Assembly (NCBI RefSeq): GCF_009389715.1
Contig: NC_052409.1
Coordinates: forward strand, 6,683,605-6,747,604
Length of the DNA: 64,000 nucleotides
Origin: Phoenix dactylifera
Taxonomy: Eukaryota; Streptophyta; Magnoliopsida; Arecales; Arecaceae
Direction: 5' to 3'
Positions 23,621 to 34,400 of this stretch are shown one piece after another. How positions within the stretch are numbered: position 1 is the first letter of the stretch; every line of letters starts with the position of its first letter. The position numbers and the translations under genes are program-made. The notes below the pieces were generated by a model that saw only the letters and a program-made list of their open reading frames with translations, was not told the DNA's origin and did no database searches.

Positions 23621-26600
23621 ATGCCGCGAGACCGAGGCGAACCTCCGGCCGTCCGTATCTACACCGTCTGCGACGAGTCCAGGTGGTACCGCAACCTCTC
23701 TCTCTTGCTCCATCCCTGAACCCTAACTGTTGATCTCCTTTTCCTATCAAAATTATAGGCTTGTAGATTCTTGCTTCAATTTTTTCCTTTTCCGGCACCC
23801 CTTTTCTTTGCGCGGGGTATTTTAAAGAACGATCTTCTTGCACCGAAAGAAAAAGAAGAAAACAAGATCTTTTTTGTTCTATGGTACCATTTGGATGCTC
23901 CATGGAATTTTCTGACTTCAATAAGGCTCTGCAGATATCTAATAGTGAGAAACGTGCCGGCATTAGGATGCGGCGACGAACTGTTGAAGTTGTTCGGATC
24001 GTATGGAGAGATAGAAGAGTGAGTTGTTTTCCCTTTTTTTCCTGTTTTGTGTAATCCTTAGTAAAGGAACCAATGTTGATGTTACAATTAAAACAATTAG
24101 GAGGGGGCGAAGCTTCTTGTAGTAAAATTAAAGATGTTTTGGGGCTTAATCTTATTACGGGTTTTTAGCTGTAAGCAGTGCTCCTTAGTTAGGAAAATTT
24201 CTTGGAGGATTGCATGTTTTTTTTACCGAACAGTATGATAATCATCATTTGTTTCGCCTTTTGATCTTCATTTATTTATTCGCTTCATAATTCATATTTT
24301 GCAGATGCAAACCTATGGATGCAGAAGACTGTGAACCTTTCACTGATGTTTATTGGATTAAATTTTCACAGGTCGGCAATGCAAGGTGATTAGTTCGATC
24401 ATAATTTCCTGTGAAAAGGATGCTTATTTGTAAAGTTTTACCATGGGTTACTTGCCAAATCTATGATTTGGCAATGCAGTATGGACAGTGAGGTTCAATA
24501 ACTTTGTTTAGGTATCGATTTCAATCTACCTGTTTGGGTACTCTTAGACCAGAGTATCGGGACACTACTCTAGTATATCTAGACTCCGGAGTAAAATTTA
24601 CAATATGGCCTTTGGATGATGTTCTTGAAGGGTGGAGATACTATAGTTAACACCTCAATACCAGAGTAAAAAAATAATCTGCAATGAGTTCTAGAAAACT
24701 TTGCAGAACTCATTGAGAAGCTCACACTATTTCCTGTCCCGTCGTTTTTCCTCCTTTCTCCCCACTTTTTTGCCAATGAGCGAGTTCCCTCCTTGTCTCG
24801 ATGGCGTCTGACTAAGCTCCACCTTGGCGGCAGCCCACCGCCAGCAAAGACGGCAACAACCACAACTCTGGTGCTGGGTGACCCCAATGCTTCACACCCT
24901 ACCTCTGGCTAACTGCAAGCTCTGTCTTTGCCCCATTAGCAGCCTACATCAAGCTTTGTCCGTGGCCCATTGCTGGGCCAAACGAACCCCTGGCTATATG
25001 CACCCTCACTGGCTTTGCACCCATGCAAAGCCATCCAAATCTAGCTTCTTTACATGCTTGGCATCCATCCAATGCCTCAACCTTCCGCACATTGTCAACT
25101 CGACCATCCCCTCCACGGTCAACTTCTTCTTTCATCATCACCTTCACCATCTCCACCACCATTACCGCCACCGCCAACATCACCATCTGCATTTCCTTAA
25201 CCACCATCACCACCACCACCTTCACCTCGACAATCAACTGCTACTATCATAGATTAAGAAGAGAGAGAATTTTTTTTGATGAATTTGTTTAATATTCATT
25301 TCATGATCTTATAATAGATATTAAATTTTGATTACAGAAAAAATTTCCTATAAAATTTTCAATGAACATCCAAACACTAAAATAGGGTGTATACTGGAGT
25401 ATAGGCTTATTGGAGTATTCGCTTGATGGATCTCTCCTTTAATGAATTTATAAAATTCTCTGGTAAGTTTTCCTTAACATCCAAACAGGGCCTATGCCTC
25501 AAGTAAAATAGTTCAGTATTTTCTTTTGACTTTAGTGCTGTCAGCTTGAAACTAATTTAGAGTAATAAAAATGATTAGAATTTGAAAAGGATAGAAATAA
25601 CAGAAGTTGTAAAAACATATGGTTTTAGACTTCCATTGCAAAACTATTTTCAAAAATACAAAAATTAAATACAAAGGAAAATAGAAAAAGTTCCAAAAAA
25701 AGAAGAAAGAAAAAGAAAGACCAAACTAACAATAGAGTAAAGATCATTTTAGAGTGTAGTGTATTGGTTGATAGATTGTGAAGGAAAATTCATGTTGAAC
25801 ATTGGAAATCTTTGACTTTTGTATCTTCAACTCGAATATGAATGTAACAATATCTTGCTTTTTTACAGTGTTGAAATTTAAGAAATCCACAATTTCTTGA
25901 TTTATATTTGATATAGTGACAAACTATTATGATTTGCTTAATTTATACATTAAATTTATTCCCCAAAATTTGAAGATTTCATTAATCACAAACAAGATTT
26001 TGCTTATTTGTGTGAAGAAAGATAACAGTTGAAAACTTTTAACCTTTCTCATAAGTTTCTCGAAACCGACTATCTTAATGCATCCAAACTTTCAGAAGAC
26101 TTTCAAAATGTAATGTTGTCATAAGGAAGTCTTCTCAAAGGTATTATTTATGACCATTAGTTCCTCCCTTCTCCTCTCTTTAAACTCAAGCAAATGGAAA
26201 AATAGTCTAAATAACACTGATTACCAAGCCATGTTGATGATTGATTCAAGCTGAAAATAAGACACTTAAGCAAAACAAAACCATAGTAGATAGGCTAGAA
26301 AAGTAGCTTTTACATTCAAGAAAACTGCTTCAAAAGGAGATCCTAGTTGGAGGAATTTCTAGACTAAATGAAGAATCAATGAAAGTGAGGACATGGTTTG
26401 AGACTTTTATAGATGATTGGAAAGAATCTAGGAGTTGACCTGGGACACGTTGTACTAACCGAACATAAATAAGGCCTTTTGCCTGCCCAAATGGGTTTCT
26501 TTTGTATAGCAATTCAAGGTCAAGAAATCTTCTTCTTCGATCTGATTTTTTCAGCCAGTGGCTGAACTTTGCCTTTCAGGAATTGTAAAACATTTGTGGC

Positions 26601-28167
26601 TTACACTAGCAGGCATGAAGGGATGGTAGTTATTGTAAAGCAGAAAGTGTCGGGTACTTGGCTATGGCCAGTTGGCCAGAAGAAATTATACATGAGTTTA
26701 CTCCAAAAGCTTCATGGTAGAGAGACAGATGGTTAGAAACAAAATTATGCACTAATGAATGCAGAAAACATAAAAGTGACACGGATCATTCACTCCACTA
26801 CAGGCTACCGCTAGGACTGGTCTCTAAATCCTTTATGCCATTCATTTATCATATTTGAACATTTCTAAAAACATTCGGGCATACCTATAAGCTTGCAGAT
26901 GAAACATGTAAATGCAGAATGCATATGTATATACGTACTAACTATAGACCTTTATTTGAACATTAGCTTCTAATTGCAGATTTGCAAAGCGGAAACTGGA
27001 TGAGTCTGTTTTTCTTGGAAACCGATTACAAGTTTCATATGCACCTCAGTTTGAGAGTCTATTGGATACAAAGGAGAAACTGGAGGGCAGGAGAAAGGAA
27101 GTCCTAGGACGAGTAGGACGAATAGAGTGTGAGTTTTCATTTTATTGCACACAAGGTCCTAGCATCCTATTTGCTTCATAAGCAATTTAATATTTTTTTC
27201 TCTTAGGTTTGCACCTAATGCCATATTGTTGTTGCAGTTGGGAAAATGGGAGGGTCGAGCTCTCAACTTACCAATTATTCGCAAACCCTAGAGACTTCTT
27301 ATCAGCATTTGCCAACACAGGCGCCATCAGAATCAAATAGTTTAGAGCTGCAGATAAGCCCTAAGCAGAGGTAAGCTCTAACATTTATTTTAGAGCTTAT
27401 CAAAAGGTGTAATAGTATGATTGGCATGCTATTGTACCAGAGTATATGAGCCTGCTGTAGTGACTGATGCCCGTTGCAGATAAGTACTGGTGTTCATTAG
27501 TTCTGCAGCTTACTCTATATTCTTTAAACGCTCTTAAAGAGAGTTCTCCATAAAAGGACTGTTAGCTTTGTTATTGTTTGATTGCATGGCATGCTTGCTT
27601 GCTTTCCTTCTCCAGGAACTATTGTAAAGCCAGTCAAAATTCTAGTGAAGATGATTTTATCAGCCATGTGTCCTCTAACAAGGTATGCTTTGCTCTATAT
27701 TTTGAGCTTCTGACGTTGTTGCTACTTGCCAACAAGGCATCGTTCTAATGCCAAATACAATATACATAGTTCATTATGTTTCATAGCAATCTAAGTTGCA
27801 TGCTTTGATCAAAATTGAAATGGTAAATTTTGCTGTATTGTTATTTGTGATCAGGTGGAATTGTGCAACAGATACGAGCATAATTGTAATGCGTATGATT
27901 TCTAAAATTTTATCTAGGTGGTAAGTTTCTTATGCTGATTGCAGGAATACTTTGCATCAGCATCAATGAATGAGACTGTTAGATTGGTCAGAGGGAAGCT
28001 GGATAAGGTGAATCATTACTCTTATGATTTTCTTGATCTGTTTTCGGTTTCCTAAAACTTGCCCAATTTAAGCTCCTTGGAATCCTATTGTATTTTAGAT
28101 ACATTCTAGCAGCGAAGCTGCACCAGCATCCAAGAGAACACGGCCCGACAACAGAAGAAGAATTTGA
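23621..28167 (+). CDS. RBM48: RBM48-like RRM protein (minor-spliceosome factor)
   Basis: Eight exons join in frame to 235 aa: 23621-23682, 23935-24018, 24305-24385, 26980-27128, 27238-27370, 27616-27682, 27945-28007, 28099-28167, all GT-AG. A single RRM spans about residues 11-95, with RNP2 YLIVRNVP (22-29), a helix DELLKLFGSYGEIEE, an RNP1-like VYWIKF strand, and the RBM48-typical end GNRLQVSYAPQFESL. The tail is polar, ending with a basic KRTRPDNRRRI. In maize and humans RBM48 works with ARMC7 and is needed for splicing of U12-type introns; that role is taken from the family. It should act in the nucleus. Intron 3 (2.6 kb) holds a probable transposon. An AG at 27,478-27,479, inside intron 5, is a cryptic acceptor that could give alternative splicing. 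Confidence 0.88.
24529..25489. mobile_element. Candidate TIR transposon in RBM48 intron 3
   Basis: The left end reads CCTGTTTGGGTACTC at 24,529. The right end reads AACATCCAAACAGG to 25,489, whose complement is CCTGTTTGGATGTT, giving short imperfect inverted termini. CCTGTTTGG ends are common in plant MITEs and non-autonomous elements. A CTA triplet borders each side (24,526-24,528 and 25,492-25,494), a weak target-duplication candidate. The interior has a CAC/CAT-rich block (25,130-25,230) but no recognisable transposase. Confidence 0.4.
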
Positions 28168-28852
28168 TGTTTGAAAGCCTAGAAAGCTTGCAGTGCTATA
28201 CTCGTCCTCTTGAATTTGTTCCTTTCTTGTCATACCGTGCGATAATAGTGGATCATTGTACTTAGCAGTCATTATGACAAAAGCAGGTCTTATTTTATTA
28301 TTATGTGAAGTCCTTTGATCACGGTGTTTCTTCTTAATATCTGGTGCAAGGATTCCTTTTTGTCAGGTAACCCAGATGGAAACCTTGGGCCGTATTTCTT
28401 ATGGCGATAATCATATGGTGATGGTGTCTGTCCGCTCACTCTCAGTAAAGGGGAATTTTTTTTTTTTCAAATGTTTAACTGTCATAGCACTAGACAATGA
28501 GTTGTGCTTGGAGTAAGCTTCTGGTAGTCCTGTTGTGATGGGTTGGTTGAATCCAAAGTCGGGTCAGGCCATGACGACGGCTGGACTATTTTTACATGTA
28601 TGTTATCTTCTCCATCAGGGCATCAGGTTATGCATGCTGCTTTCTCTCATCCTGAGTTATTCTCCTCTTGTCAATTGGCTTCCTCTGTACATTATGCCCA
28701 CTGAGGCTCCGGGACCTCTTTAGTCTTTTATGGTGCTTTTTCTTGACCATCTTTGGTTTTGTGAGAGATGGTGGTGGAGCTGGCTTCACTGCTTGCAAGG
28801 AAGGTGGTCAAGTATCATTTGCAAATTTAATTTGTGTTCTTATAATAAGTTC
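28168..28852. other. RBM48 3' flank
   Basis: Probable 3' UTR and downstream sequence. The frames here (for example 28,535-28,940) show no family resemblance and no exon borders. No gene is called. Confidence 0.45.
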
Positions 28853-29385
28853 AAGTGCTTTGAGATTTGTGCAATGGGTAATCTTTAACTATGGCCCATA
28901 TGCTAAGGGTGCTTTGAGATCTATGCAGGTGAATAAATAAAGGCATTCGATGTATTTTAAGATATGCACGGTGTTAAGTATAGTTCATATACTAAGGATG
29001 CTTTGAGATCTGTGCAGGAGGAGGAATGAAGAGGTTTGGAGTGCTTTGAGATATATGTGATGGGTGATCGTTCCCTATAAGATATGTGCAAATGGATGAA
29101 TAAAGATGTTTAGAGTGTTTTTAGATCTATGCAACGTGTAATCTGGTTATGGGTCATGTACTAAGAGTTTTTTCACAAACAATTGATATGTAGGATAGTT
29201 TGGTCATAATACACTTTTATGCTACTATGTGACGGCCATGCGGCATCATTTTGTTAATAGAGATGAAAGACATGATTGGTTTGGAATAATTTAGAAACTT
29301 AAAGAATCTATTTGAAATTTTTTAAAGTTGAAGTTGACGGGGTGTCTTTAGGATAGACTTTAAGTTGGGATGCTGTCCCTAGCCT
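28853..29385 (-). mobile_element. Truncated, inverted copy of the satellite-bearing TIR element
   Basis: 28,853-29,170 contains the complement of about three 97-bp satellite monomers (GTGCTTTGAGATCTATGCA and variants, with ACTATGGCCCATATGCTAAG linkers). 29,230-29,385 matches the terminal region of the element at 39,366-40,721 in inverse orientation: TGTTAATAGAGATGAAAGAC, then TTTGAAATTTTTTAAAGTTG and GGGTGTCTTTAGG. The far terminal repeat is missing, so the copy is truncated. Confidence 0.7.
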
Positions 29386-30309
29386 CCCTATAATTTTTTT
29401 TTTTAAATAAAATACAGAACTCTATACCTTTTTTTTTTAATCAAAACTATACTATATTGATAAGGTATTAGTGTCAATGATACATACTGAAGATAGCATT
29501 TAAAAAATTAAAAAATTATTATTACCGACTTGAACAATGTGTATAATATTGCCGGTATGCACCAATATGGATAGATATATAAGCATAGTTAAATACCTAT
29601 CGGCACACAGCTATTTTTCTATCCTAATATCTTTATGGTGTCGGTTTCGTGCTGGAGCGTTGCAGTATTGATTGTATCATCCCCTTTTAATTATTTTTGA
29701 AACTGTGATTACCATATGAAAATATAATTTATCCAAAAGAAAATATTTTTCCTAACATTTGCTAGAAGCCTAGAACCCATGTTGTTAATTTATTTTCCCA
29801 TAAAAAATAAACGAGAAGATGAAAAACATATTGACATTTGCTTCAATCTTTTTCTACCATACTAATATACCATCCCATGGAAAACATAGCTATGTAAGGT
29901 GCCGTCACTTCTATTATTTTTTTCAAAAATTTTGAGACAAATTGATATTTATAACATGCATACAAATAGAAAATCCAAAGTAAAGAAGAAAATATGCCCA
30001 ACTCCAGGAGTGGAAGGTGAGGATATACTTGAAATGTTGTCGTATCACTCCCTCTAAACTTTGGTAACTACAATGACAACCTTCGCCATCCAAATTCTTC
30101 CTGTCTTTAATAATGCATATCAGCCTGTATCTATTACTTTAATACCTTTACTAATTAGCCTTTTCTAATTAACTTCCAATATCTCTGCCCTGCCCCTGAG
30201 CAAACCCCCCAAAACAACACTCCCCAGTCCCCAATGCTCCATCCCCAGCTCTTTTCTATATCTCTTCTAAGACAGCAGAAGGCAGCTACAGACACAAGCA
30301 AATAAGAAA
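29386..30309. other. Intergenic, upstream of the C2H2 gene
   Basis: AT-rich with poly-A/T tracts. C-rich sequence at 30,185-30,250 and CTATATCT at about 30,257 may be core promoter of the zinc-finger gene. Nothing else is recognised. Confidence 0.4.
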
Positions 30310-30327
30310 ATGGGGAGAGAAGAATAA
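30310..30327 (+). other. uORF 1 of the C2H2 gene (5 codons)
   Basis: ATG at 30,310 is followed by four codons and TAA. It encodes MGREE and ends 62 bases before the main start. It is present in the transcript only if transcription starts upstream of it, which was not shown. Confidence 0.35.
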
Positions 30328-30379
30328 AGTCTCCAACATCTCCATTGCCAAAAAAAAGGCTGGAAAAAAAAACTCCCCG

Positions 30380-30403
30380 ATGTTTATCCATGGGAAGCCA
30401 TAG
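30380..30403 (+). other. uORF 2 overlapping the C2H2 start codon (7 codons)
   Basis: ATG at 30,380, TAG at 30,401-30,403, peptide MFIHGKP. It is out of frame with, and overlaps, the main ATG at 30,390-30,392. Ribosomes that start here pass over the main start, so this arrangement usually lowers translation of the main ORF. The overlap is seen directly; the effect is inferred. Confidence 0.45.
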
Positions 30404-31439
30404 ATGCAAGCTTTGCTTCCGGCGCTTCTCCAGTGGTCGCGCACTGGGGGGTCACATGCGCTCACACGTGACTCCCCGCCTTACCGGAGCTCCGCCCCTC
30501 CCCCCCTCCCCCTCCGCCTCATCATCCTCCTCCTCCGCCGCAGACGCGGCGGCGGAAGGCCTCGGCTACGGCCTCCGGGAGAACCCCCGAAAAAGCTTCC
30601 GACTTGTCGACCCGGAATTCTCCTCCTCCTTTGCCGCCGCTGACGGCGGCTGTGGCGGCGGCGGCGTCTCCTCCGTCGTCCAGGACCGCGAGAGCGAGAC
30701 CGAGTCCTCCCTCCCCCCGGCGCTCCGCCGCCTATCCAAGCGCCCCCTGGAGACCGCGGCGGCGGCGGCGGCGGAGGCTGAACCCCTCAGTTCCATCTCC
30801 GACGTCTCCTCCGAGGAGGACGTCGCTCGGTGCCTGATGCTCCTCTCCCGCGACTCCTGGGCCAGATCGATAGCAGGGGAGGAAGCAGAGGACCAGCAGT
30901 CCGGCGGTTGGGACGAGGCCAGGGAGGAGGACGAGGATTACGACGACGAGGACGGCGGAGACGGGGACGACGGGATCCGTGGCTCCGCCCGGTCCCGGCG
31001 GAGTGGGCGGCGGAGCGGGTACCAGTGCCGCACGTGCAAGAGGTTCTTCCGATCGTACCAGGCCCTCGGGGGCCACCGAGCGAGCCACAAGAAGGTGGCC
31101 GGCGGCGGGTGCGTCCCGGCTGCCGGCGGCCAGATCGGCGGAAAAGCCTTCTCCGAGGCCAATGCTGATAGGAATTCGAGCCTCCACCGCTGTCCCACCT
31201 GCTCCCGGGTCTTCAGCTCCGCCCAGGCTCTCGGCGGCCACAAGCGATCCCACCTCGCCTCCTCCTCCTCCGCCACCGCCGCCCGTTCCCCTCCTCTCCC
31301 TCCACCTCCTCTTTCTGCCAACAGCAGCAGCACCAACCTCAGCGGCAAGGGCTTCATTGATCTCAACCAACCAGCTCCATTGGAGGAGGAAGTCGAGCTC
31401 TCCGCTCTCTCCGACGCCACGGTGCTGCAATCCAAGTGA
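30390..31439 (+). CDS. Three-finger C2H2 transcriptional repressor, ZAT1/4/9-like
   Basis: An intronless 349-aa protein from ATG 30,390; the frame stays open upstream to about 30,345 but without another in-frame ATG. Three plant Q-type zinc fingers are seen. ZF1 (C6, C9, H22, H26) has RALGGH at the very N-terminus. ZF2 (C213, C216, H229, H233) and ZF3 (C268, C271, H284, H288) both have QALGGH. Between ZF1 and ZF2 are an L-box-like stretch (EEDVARCLMLLSRD) and a highly acidic region (about residues 175-195). An EAR repression motif, DLNQPAP, sits at 324-330 near the C-terminus. This order matches the ZAT1/ZAT4/ZAT9 group of C1-type zinc-finger proteins, nuclear repressors often tied to stress or development. 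The coding region is very GC-rich, with Ala, Ser and Pro runs. Exact orthologue is unassigned. Confidence 0.93.
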   Translation: MGSHRCKLCFRRFSSGRALGGHMRSHVTPRLTGAPPLPPSPSASSSSSSAADAAAEGLGYGLRENPRKSFRLVDPEFSSSFAAADGGCGGGGVSSVVQDRESETESSLPPALRRLSKRPLETAAAAAAEAEPLSSISDVSSEEDVARCLMLLSRDSWARSIAGEEAEDQQSGGWDEAREEDEDYDDEDGGDGDDGIRGSARSRRSGRRSGYQCRTCKRFFRSYQALGGHRASHKKVAGGGCVPAAGGQIGGKAFSEANADRNSSLHRCPTCSRVFSSAQALGGHKRSHLASSSSATAARSPPLPPPPLSANSSSTNLSGKGFIDLNQPAPLEEEVELSALSDATVLQSK

Positions 31440-34400
31440 CTTGGGAAGCAATCTGAGGTGAAGTTCGTCGAAACAAAGCCGAAATCCACCGAAAAATCTC
31501 ATCTTTACAACTGAATCCTGCGCAAAGGAATCCAATTCGAATTCACCTCATATCAAGTTCAAATTTTTATCTCGTTTTTTCCGAATTTGATCTGGTCCTT
31601 CAGTTACAAGTTGCTCACTGCGACACTGAACAGTAGAAGGAAGCATAGATCATCAAAATCATCAGAAAAAGAACTCTCTTTAAATTTGAATTGACTATTG
31701 TTACATATAGTTTTCATCCAAACTTGTTCTCGTGTCACCAGTTTCAATTTCTTTTCAGTTATTAATAAAAAATTGATCTGGTTTTCGAGCTGCAGTTGCT
31801 CACTGCGTCAATCGAACATTAGAATGGAATTATAGACTATTGAAATTCCCAACATCTAAAAACAAACAAAAAAAAAAACTTCTCATAGAAATTCCTGTGA
31901 TTAAATTGAGTATTAATTAATTAATAGACGTCTCTGAGAAAAATTAATTAATGATGTTTGCTGTGTAACAAACGAAGAGTCGAAGTTGGTGTTGGTGGGG
32001 GAGCGCTGTCTCCAGCTGTGCTATGCTGGCTCTTTGGTCTTTGCTTTTCTCCCCGGCTATTTCTATATGCGCTTAGACCCTCCCCTGAAGTGAAAATAAC
32101 AGTCGAGGGACTAAGTTCGCTGACATCTCTCGCTCGTCGCTGAGAACTTTAGAGCAAAGAGACCCTCCTTTCGTTTCCCTTTTGTTCTTTTTTCTTTTAA
32201 TATGCCATTATTGATGCCGTAGTGGACAAGCTGTTTTGCATTTCTCACTTTTATTTCACTTCAGGGTCCTTCCGTTATCCAACCCCTAATTTACTGCCAT
32301 TTATTACTATTTGACTACTGCCATTTAATGTTTAGTCCATTTTATGTTTCAATCTCTATATACAATTAAGTTTTTGTTTCACTATGCAATTTTTGACCTA
32401 TAATTGAAACCTGTTTCCTATTTCTCATTTTACTTTATTTATATTTAGAATCCTTCTTTTATTTAGCACTTGATTTATTGTCCCATTCTCGCTATAAAAT
32501 TACTTCCATCTCAATATTAGGGGTGGGCAAACCCCAACATGGTTTAATGCCATTTAACATTGTTTAGCTGATATTTGATATCTATTTGGCTTTATAGTAT
32601 TACTATGTTATTTTGTGTATATATATATATTAGTACAATGTGTATATATATATATATATATTAGTACAATATGTTATTTTGTGGATATGATTGCAGCATA
32701 CAAAATCAAAAAAAAAAAGATAATACAAAAGGTAAAACACCGTAGTTTTTTTTAGATGAAGCCTTCAGAATAATGAGCCACCTAGTTAGCTGTGGACATG
32801 TATGGCCGATGAAAATTACTCATTTAAGAGATCATAGATATTGTGGAGCAGCGGTACAGAGCCATATATATTTTCAAACAAAGTTATAACACTTATAAAT
32901 GGTTAATCAAATCAAGGATCCAGTAAAAAAAATAATTTTATCAATAAAGATTTAAATATAAAGTGATGTCAATTAACCTCGATTTCCCAACAGTAAAATC
33001 TGGTCATGCTTCATTCACCTGTCAAATCATAATGCATGCAAGCATGGACCAGAGGTGAACGGCAATTGAAACGCTCCTCTGGAATGTTTCCATTTACGGC
33101 TATGAAACATCCCCCAAATCATTAAATTCTGTATCGGGTACTGGGAGCAAGAAGAACGTGGAGGCGACGACCGGAAATAAATACGCTCTCTTCCAGTGCG
33201 GGTTCCGTTCACCCGACGGTAGATTTTCTCGGCTGTTCATCCGCCTTTCAAAACTTCCCAGATCCGACCAGGGACTTTGGTATCCATCATAAATGATGGA
33301 TATCTATCGAGTTGTTCTAAAATCTAAATAACGTAATCTTATCTTATCCTCTTCATAATTTTTATTATTATTATTATTGTCGTCGTCATCATTGTTGTTA
33401 TAGCTGGATTCCGTTGACATGGCGACCGGACTCTCCGACCAACGACTCGGTCCCGACGCGTGGAGTGGTGGTCCCATCGAGTGGACCTCTCCGCCGTACG
33501 TCCGATATCGGTTGAACCGCTAGGAAAGCGCACATTTCGCGTGAATCTCATCCCTTGTGGTCCCCATTTGCTGGTGAGAGGGTGCAAGTCTGGGTGCTAA
33601 CCAGGTGAAAGTAGAAATTATGTTACTTTTCTACGCCTTTTTTTATGGTACACCAGCTCACATGCAGCAGCAGGAGGTACGAATGCGGCCAATAAAATCA
33701 AAAAATAATAGCTCACTAAAAAGCTTTGATAAAAATTCTTGGTCTTCCTATATAAATTCTAAGTGGTGAGCAGCAAAAAAACGCAACCTAATCCGCCGCA
33801 CTATTCGCTAGACTTTCGTGGCCGTATAAAAACCACAATTTTTAAATAGTCGCAGACGTCGAAGAGCATTGGCCGTCTCTCCTAGCACCTCTCTGACTCC
33901 AGATCTACTCGAATACCGTTGCTGAGTCACTCTCAAAAAGAAGACGATTTGTACCTAAGATGCACCTCGCGAAAGTGATACTCTCTCAAGCAATTCTGAG
34001 CGCACAGACAGCAATCATGTCGAAGACGCATCGGCCCGACCGCGGTTGAAAGGTCAGCAGGAATGCTGAAAAGATTCGGCTAAATTACGAAAATGCTCCA
34101 GAACGGGGGATTGTCGCAGCACAGATCGCAAAGCACTCCATACTCATCATCGATCCGGTAGCACAGATTTCAAAGGGGATCAGTGGATGATCCAACGGTG
34201 CATTCGGGCGAAGAAAGCTGAATCCTTCCTTCTTCCGCGCGAAAGATACGCCCCCCGACATGGCGCAAGGCAAATTAATACGTTGGGCAACAAGAGCGGC
34301 ACAACTGGCGGAGAAACGCGTGAGAAAGGGGAGGGCGCTGAGAAGAGAGTGAAATCCCGTGAACAAATGCAATGCAAATCCCCGCAGTATCACCTCTCCC

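Noticed and set aside
24824-25252. His-rich 142-aa frame in an RBM48 intron
   Set aside because: A CAC/CAT-rich simple-sequence tract within a probable transposon; no start context or conserved domain.
30732-31535. 267-aa minus-strand frame
   Set aside because: Shadow of the C2H2 coding region, caused by its high GC at third positions.
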